DNA of 60,000 nucleotides from Symsagittifera roscoffensis (taxonomy: Eukaryota > Xenacoelomorpha > Acoela > Convolutidae). Each line of letters starts with the position of its first letter. Position 1 is the stretch's first letter. The DNA is taken from NCBI RefSeq assembly GCF_963678635.1, contig NC_087063.1, positions 24,746,701-24,806,700 on the forward strand, given 5' to 3'. A program made the translations under genes and the position numbers. The notes under the pieces were generated by a model. It was not told the origin of the DNA and searched no databases. It worked only from the letters and a program-made list of their open reading frames with translations. Below, one piece after another: positions 55,121 to 60,000 of the stretch.

Positions 55121-56100
55121 CTAAAAGTTGAAAACAACTTCAGTGAGCTAGTAAAAAAATTAGAAGAGCAATTCCAACTGATCAGCTTTCTATGAAACGA
55201 ATGACATGTTTTTCGTACTCATAAGGCGCAATGGTTGAGAAATATCACCGAGGACAATGTATACGCAATCGAAAACATGTCGCCAATCGAGCGATTTATA
55301 TTTCTCGGAAATAAAAATAATGATAGAGAGGGTGAGGGAGAGAGATAGAGAGAGAGGATACGTAAACGAATGTTTCGTCTGTGCTTAATTTCACTTTCCT
55401 GCTATTAAGAATTTTGATGTAAACCGTTCCGCTAATTTTATTTTCTAATTGATGAGTGTGGAAGTTTATCGGACCACTTTTTGCGCTACTTTCTAAATAT
55501 CACAAAACTGGGATCTAATTAACAATGCGCCCCCCCCCCCCCCCCCCCCATGGTCTCTACTTAAGATTCTCCACCCCTCTGAATAAATACAGTCAATCAG
55601 CATTAGCGCTTTGTATTGAGAAGTCTAATTTTGGTGGCCCCAAGTCAATTGGCCCTATGCCAACTTGTCCTATACTAACTTGCCCTACATGGCAACTTGT
55701 CCTATGCCGACTTGCCCCACGTGACATTTTGTCCTATGCCGTTTTGTCTCATACTTAACACTTTTACTTCATTCTTTGATGTTCAAATTGAGGACCAGCA
55801 AGTGCTAATGCACACTGGACTCGTCTTGAGATAACAAAAGACTAATAGAAAATTATTGAAGCTGAGCCTAACAAACCATAATTTTTGGTAATTACACGCC
55901 AAAATTTGAAAATAATCTACAATGAACACCTTTGAAACAAAATGAAACACGACTATTCTTTCATTTTGCTTCATTGTTTACCATTTTAGTCTACAAATCC
56001 AACATAAATACTATGGGTCAACTTACGTGGGGAATATCTCAATGAAATAAACGAACGCTAATTATTGACGGACACGATTTCACAAAAAAGCAAACGACAA
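55121..56100. repeat. Simple repeats and a degenerate iteron block
   Basis: 55325-55362 is a GA-rich microsatellite and 55530-55549 a run of 20 C. At 55635-55750 a 13-20-mer recurs about six times (CAACTTGTCCTATGCC, AACTTGCCCTA, GACTTGCCCC, TTTTGTCCTATGCC). This resembles the iterated termini of the MITE families, but no partner end was found. No gene. Confidence 0.5.
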
Positions 56101-56150
56101 AAACTACTGAGCACTGGAGATGCGCAAGATACAGTTCACACAAATGCCGC

Positions 56151-57250
56151 ATGCTCGCCGTCACAGCAGGAGATGAACTCGTATCAACAAAAAATGAGCA
56201 CAGCCACGATGTTAAACCTGGGAAAATTGAGGCAAACCAGATCATGCATCAAATGAAAAAAGAGGCCAGGCAGCAAATTGTACCTGTTAATAGTAGTATA
56301 ATTGCCACTTGTCTCCAAGAAGTAACAGATGAGAAGGCAGCTGTTCAATTATCCTTGCCCTGTCGTGCAGCAATGAACAGAACTCTTAACCGCCAGAAAC
56401 AGAACTTGGTACCGTCCTTGCCAATCATTAAAGACAGGCATTTCATAATTCCGACGGAATGTTCTGATTTTTGTTTATTCGACTGTGGAGTAATGGATCC
56501 TGAGCGAATTTTGATTTTCGGTGATTGAGATAATGTTCATGCCCTCCGAGTTCACAATTCTCTTTGGCTTTGCGACGGTACATTTAAAATTCGCCCAATG
56601 CAATTATACCAGCTTTATACCATACACATTCAAATCGGTGGATTTTACCCATCATGTCTTTATGCTCTTCTGCTCAACAAAACTGAACAGACGTATTCAA
56701 AATTCCTGAAAGCCATCGCCTGTCTCTGATAACGCGCAACCATCGAGGATCCTTCCAGATTTTGAACGAGCTGCCGTAAACGCTTTTACCAGTGCGTTTC
56801 CGGAGTCTTCAATCAAAGGCTGTTACTTTCACCTCTGCCAGGCCTTTTTACGCAAAGTTAACGGGCTGGGTTTAAAGAAAGCCTATGAAAACAACTGCGA
56901 GCTGAGCTTGGCACTGCGTTTAATACCCGCTCTGTTTTGTCCCAACTGATTTAGTGGAACAGTCGTTCGAGAGCGTCATTGAGGAGATTGAGCATGTGGT
57001 GGACCGATTAGATCTTGAGCAAAGCCTGTCAGACAAAATTGACGAACTTGCCTCATACTTTCAGAGAAGTTATATAAAAGGCGAAACAATAGGGCGAAAC
57101 AGCAGGCAACCGTTTTTCCCTATGAGTCTCTGGAACCATTCCCAAGAAGTAGCGGAAGGCTTGATACGAACGACAAACGCCGTTGAAGGTTGGCATCTTG
57201 GAGTGACAGCATTATTTAAAGGGAGCCACCCTAATTTTGCTGTACTTTGA
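56151..57250 (+). pseudogene. MULE (Mutator-like) transposase pseudogene
   Basis: Remnant of an animal MULE transposase. 56151-56525 encodes HSHDVKPGKIEANQIMHQMK, the conserved segment after a FLYWCH-type finger, then LPCRAAMNRTLNRQKQ. One in-frame TGA at 56526-56528 interrupts it. The same frame then runs into HALRVHNSLWLCDGTFKIRP, the first catalytic Asp region of the MULE DDE domain, and to a stop at about 56727. Shifted frames hold ILPDFERAAVNAFTSAFPES and GCYFHLCQAFLRKVNGLGL. The frame at 56954-57250 contains RTTNAVEGWH. The N-terminal finger is missing and the end is truncated. It is a possible relative of the helper for the MITEs with 9-10-bp duplications here. Confidence 0.85.
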
Positions 57251-58127
57251 TTGGTCGAAAATTCGACTAACTTAATCTACTTAACTATATCCCCCCTTTT
57301 GAAGGGGGAAGGGGTAGAGATTGCTAAGTAGATTGCAAAATTGGAACAATTCAATGAATTTACTTGCGATTATATTTGTCTTGAACAGTCTTTGATTTAG
57401 CCTCATACTTGAAAAGAACGGAGAGATCAAAATGGACAACAACAAATTTCTTACTAATTTTTAGTTAAGAATCTTGTTTATTTCCAGGAGCACAAATGAC
57501 TCAAACTAACTGCCTCGAAAGAGAAGGATTGGGGAGGAGGGGGAGAGCTTACGGGGGGAGAATGGGAGGGAGGGCTTATTAATAGTTTAATTGAAATAAT
57601 TCCCACAAACTTACCTCCATGTGAAATTAACAGCATGTTAATTTACCGAGCTTGTTAACTAATCGACTTATCTTTTCTTTCAGTCTTATTTTTCATCTTT
57701 TATTCTATTTCCAGTAAGTTCACCAAAGCAAGTTCATTTTTCAATCTGAGCCATGTTCGAACTTGAACGTTCGTGTAATAAGCGTCGTCAAATTCAACCA
57801 GGGTTGTTTAGGTTTAAATCTTTTTCTGATTAGGTGAGTTCTTTCATGCAGAACGCAAAACGAACGGCATTGGCAGGTGGTTAACGGGTAATTCATTCGA
57901 GAAGTTGCTTTTGCATAACTCTTTCATTCTTTGTGTGCACTTTTGAATCTCATCACATCATCCTTGAAAATATTTTTTGAATCGAACTTTTTAAAAAATT
58001 GAGGCTTTCAATGACGGATAGAACGGAAAATTTTGCTGAACCGACACCAACATGTGAGAAAACAAAGTTAAAAGCCCAAACTGAACGGAAAAGAGCCGGC
58101 GGGAAGTGTCTTGGAAATTCAAAAGCC
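57251..58127. other. Intergenic, no gene
   Basis: A C/G hairpin (CCCCCTTTTGAAGGGGG, near 57293-57309) and a G-rich stretch at 57528-57575 with quadruplex potential are present. No coding region is recognised. Confidence 0.4.
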
Positions 58128-58502
58128 CTACGCGATGACAATGCAAAATGTGAGCCGAGAAGACTTGTCAAATCCCCGAAAAAGATCGAAGCAGCGCCTT
58201 GTTTCTTTTTCGTCATCTACACCATCATCTTCATTAAGCAGTGAATAGTATTTGGTCAGGAAATGTAGGCAATAATAATTGTACTTTAAAGAGCTCAGAA
58301 CGCCTATTTTTTCTGTTTCTCCTGATTCATCAACAGCACTCAATGGCCCAAACATGGAAAAAATCATGAACTCGAAGGCGTTGATAGTGGGTTCGGTGAA
58401 GGCGGTCATGTCGCTAAGTACAACCAGATAAGTCTCAACAGATTTAAAGAGTTGAGAATCCTGAAGAGCCTGATGAAGCCACAGACAAGCAGAGTGCGAC
58501 AA
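58128..58502 (-). CDS. Internal coding exon of an unrecognised gene
   Basis: After the acceptor TAGATTTTCAG, the frame starting at 58502 reads LSHSACLWLHQALQDSQLF, then SVETYLVVLSDMTAFTEPTI and NAFEFMIFSMFGPLSAVDES. It is protein-like, locally GC-rich and in phase 0 with the exon at 59696-59845. The donor is not obvious. The open frame runs to about 58128, so the right-hand limit given is the end of the frame, not a proven exon end. The sequence suggests an alpha-helical domain. No family is recognised. Confidence 0.45.
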   Translation of the reverse strand: MSHSACLWLHQALQDSQLFKSVETYLVVLSDMTAFTEPTINAFEFMIFSMFGPLSAVDESGETEKIGVLSSLKYNYYCLHFLTKYYSLLNEDDGVDDEKETRRCFDLFRGFDKSSRLTFCIVIA

Positions 58503-59695
58503 CTGAAAATCTAGAAAAGTAATCATTCAATATTGTATTTTGAGCCAGTAGAAGTCCGGTCAAGGCAAATTTTGCCGATGGTGTTTAATCGGATGAATTA
58601 GTCATACCTAGAATAAACCTAATCATTGACGAGGCGCAAGAAGTACCTCTCAAATGGCGTAGACAACAATTTCCTTTCAGACAGAGATTTACTCTAATGA
58701 TCAATGATGTCCAGGGTCAGATATTGAAGAGCGTTGCTGTGTGGTAAAAAAATACCGGTACTTTCGCAAGTTCAGCTTTTTACAGCAGCTTCTCTGGCAT
58801 CACTCAATCACTCATCCAAACAAAACTATGTTTTTCCTAAAGAAATGCGATGAACATCGTTTACCGTGAGGCAAGAGTGTAGCTAATTCATGATTTTGAT
58901 AATTTTGCTGAATCGTTAAAATTCTTTGAAGTTGCGTTAATGTTATTTTATGTTTAAAATACTTTTCCTAGTTTTTTTTTCTTCTTGACAGGACAGACAT
59001 GAGGCCTTAGACATGGTCATTCAATTTTAAGAAGAGTAATTTGAGATATGCGAACGGAGAATTTTTCTTAACGGAGAATTCGGTAAACCTCAAAATCCTG
59101 TTCTTTTGAGTTTTAAGGGGCCTACTGGTAACTTTTCAATTTATCGAACGAAAAAAATCACATTACTAATAAGTGATTACGTCGAGGTTCTAAGTCATCG
59201 AGACGTTCGAGGTCAAACTTTACAAAAAAGAATTCTTCATAAAAATTAAACAATTTTCGCGGCACATCAAAGCTTTTTCAGCGTCTGATCGAAGTTGCGG
59301 CATGAAAAAAGGGTGTCCCACTCTATAACCCCGCGATATTTAACCCCTATGTTTACACCCCCTATATTATAACCCCCTAACATGATAACCCCACAACAAT
59401 TTAACCCCCTTTTAATGACGATAATTTGTTTCAAATGAAGTCCTTTTTATAAGTACAGGAGTAGTCCAATTAAGTTTACTAATTGATGCCTGCAAAGCTA
59501 GTCTTAATACACTTGATGCCCCTAGCATCTCAAAAATAATTTAAGTTTATGAACAACTTGCAATGCAGTAGTTTTTAAATTCTCAAAAAAATTTCATTAA
59601 ATTGACAAGCGAACTCTACTTCCTCTGTAAAAGTTAATAAAGCAAATAGTAAATAACCATTTTAAAGGAACTCACGAGTTGTCACTGCTAATTAC
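58503..59695. other. Intron or intergenic DNA with an AACCCC-rich block
   Basis: Probably the intron between the two exons of the unrecognised gene. At about 59328-59415 the motif TTTAACCCC/ATAACCCC recurs seven times in 85 bp, resembling a one-sided iterated MITE terminus. Confidence 0.4.
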
Positions 59696-59845
59696 CTGAG
59701 CCTCAACAGCAGCTAACACTGACTCGCAGTTGTCACTCCATTTGATCAGAACTTCCACCATCCTGCTCAAATCCTCCTCCCCTTTAATATCTCTGGACAC
59801 AGCCGATTGGACCCTCAACACTCGACTCTTCTGATCCATTTTGGC
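59696..59845 (-). CDS. Probable first coding exon of an unrecognised gene
   Basis: Minus strand. The acceptor GTTTCTGTTTTAG is followed by GCCAAA and an ATG. The exon reads MDQKSRVLRVQSAVSRDIKG, then EEDLSRMVEVLIKWSDNCES and VLAAVEAQ, and ends at a GTAATT donor in phase 0. The 6-nt leader between acceptor and ATG repeats the pattern seen at RPB7 and the kinase gene. Predicted helical, no family recognised. The following exon is probably 58502-58128. If the acceptor is an ordinary internal one, the ATG need not be the start. Confidence 0.55.
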
Positions 59846-60000
59846 CTAAAACAGAAACAGATGATGATTTTGGCGCTAAAATTAGAGCTTTTGAGGCGGA
59901 TGAAAATTTAAACTTTGGTATGTTACTATCCTACCATTTGGTATCCTATTCATTTGGTATGTTACTATCCTATCTAGTTAACGTAAAATTAAAGTAAAAA

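Noticed and set aside
55530-55549. Run of 20 C as a functional element
   Set aside because: Homopolymer runs of this kind (also at 12505-12522 and near 9470) are common slippage products and possible assembly uncertainties.

Overview
This window looks like AT-rich nuclear DNA from an invertebrate animal. It has spliced host genes with GT-AG introns (one GC-AG). It also carries an EEIG1/FAM102 gene, a mainly metazoan family, and a dense load of diverse transposable elements. The lineage cannot be fixed from sequence alone. In three of the four gene models a good 3' splice site lies 6-7 nt before the start codon, so spliced-leader trans-splicing is possible but unproven.

Host genes all lie on the minus strand in the right half. 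They are a two-exon choline/ethanolamine kinase (33507-35021), a five-exon EEIG1/FAM102 homologue (42058-47510), and a two-exon RNA polymerase II subunit RPB7 (48158-48972). There are also coding exons of one or two unrecognised genes (54866-55120, 58128-58502, 59696-59845).

The rest is mobile DNA. 1-10 kb: a LINE 3' end and nests of short inverted-repeat elements, including a four-level nest at 4.65-6.69 kb. 10.1-12.1 kb: a nearly intact hAT transposon with a perfect 8-bp target duplication. 12.9-17.9 kb: a decayed Ty3/Gypsy-type LTR element lacking reverse transcriptase. 19.3-29.3 kb: a non-coding repeat family amplified in tandem (742-bp and 2,550-bp periods). 29.3-32.9 kb: a degenerate satellite of roughly 170 bp, interrupted by a Helentron-like element that carries its own 172-bp satellite. 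36.7 kb: a large palindrome. 37.9-40.7 kb: a decayed CR1/L2-like LINE with a 2A-like motif. 40.9-44.4 kb: inverted copies of families also present at 1-6 kb, three of them inside an intron of the FAM102 gene. 46-53 kb: tRNA-derived SINE copies. 56.1-57.3 kb: a MULE transposase pseudogene.

Five points stand out. Many unrelated short elements here share one design, terminal repeats built from reiterated 10-20-mers. One of these families carries a CpG-rich, multi-hairpin core that is far better conserved than its ends. A Helentron-like element encloses a dimeric satellite. A perfect 62-bp duplication copies a FAM102 splice acceptor. Start codons sit unusually close to splice acceptors. All alignments and identities were made by eye.
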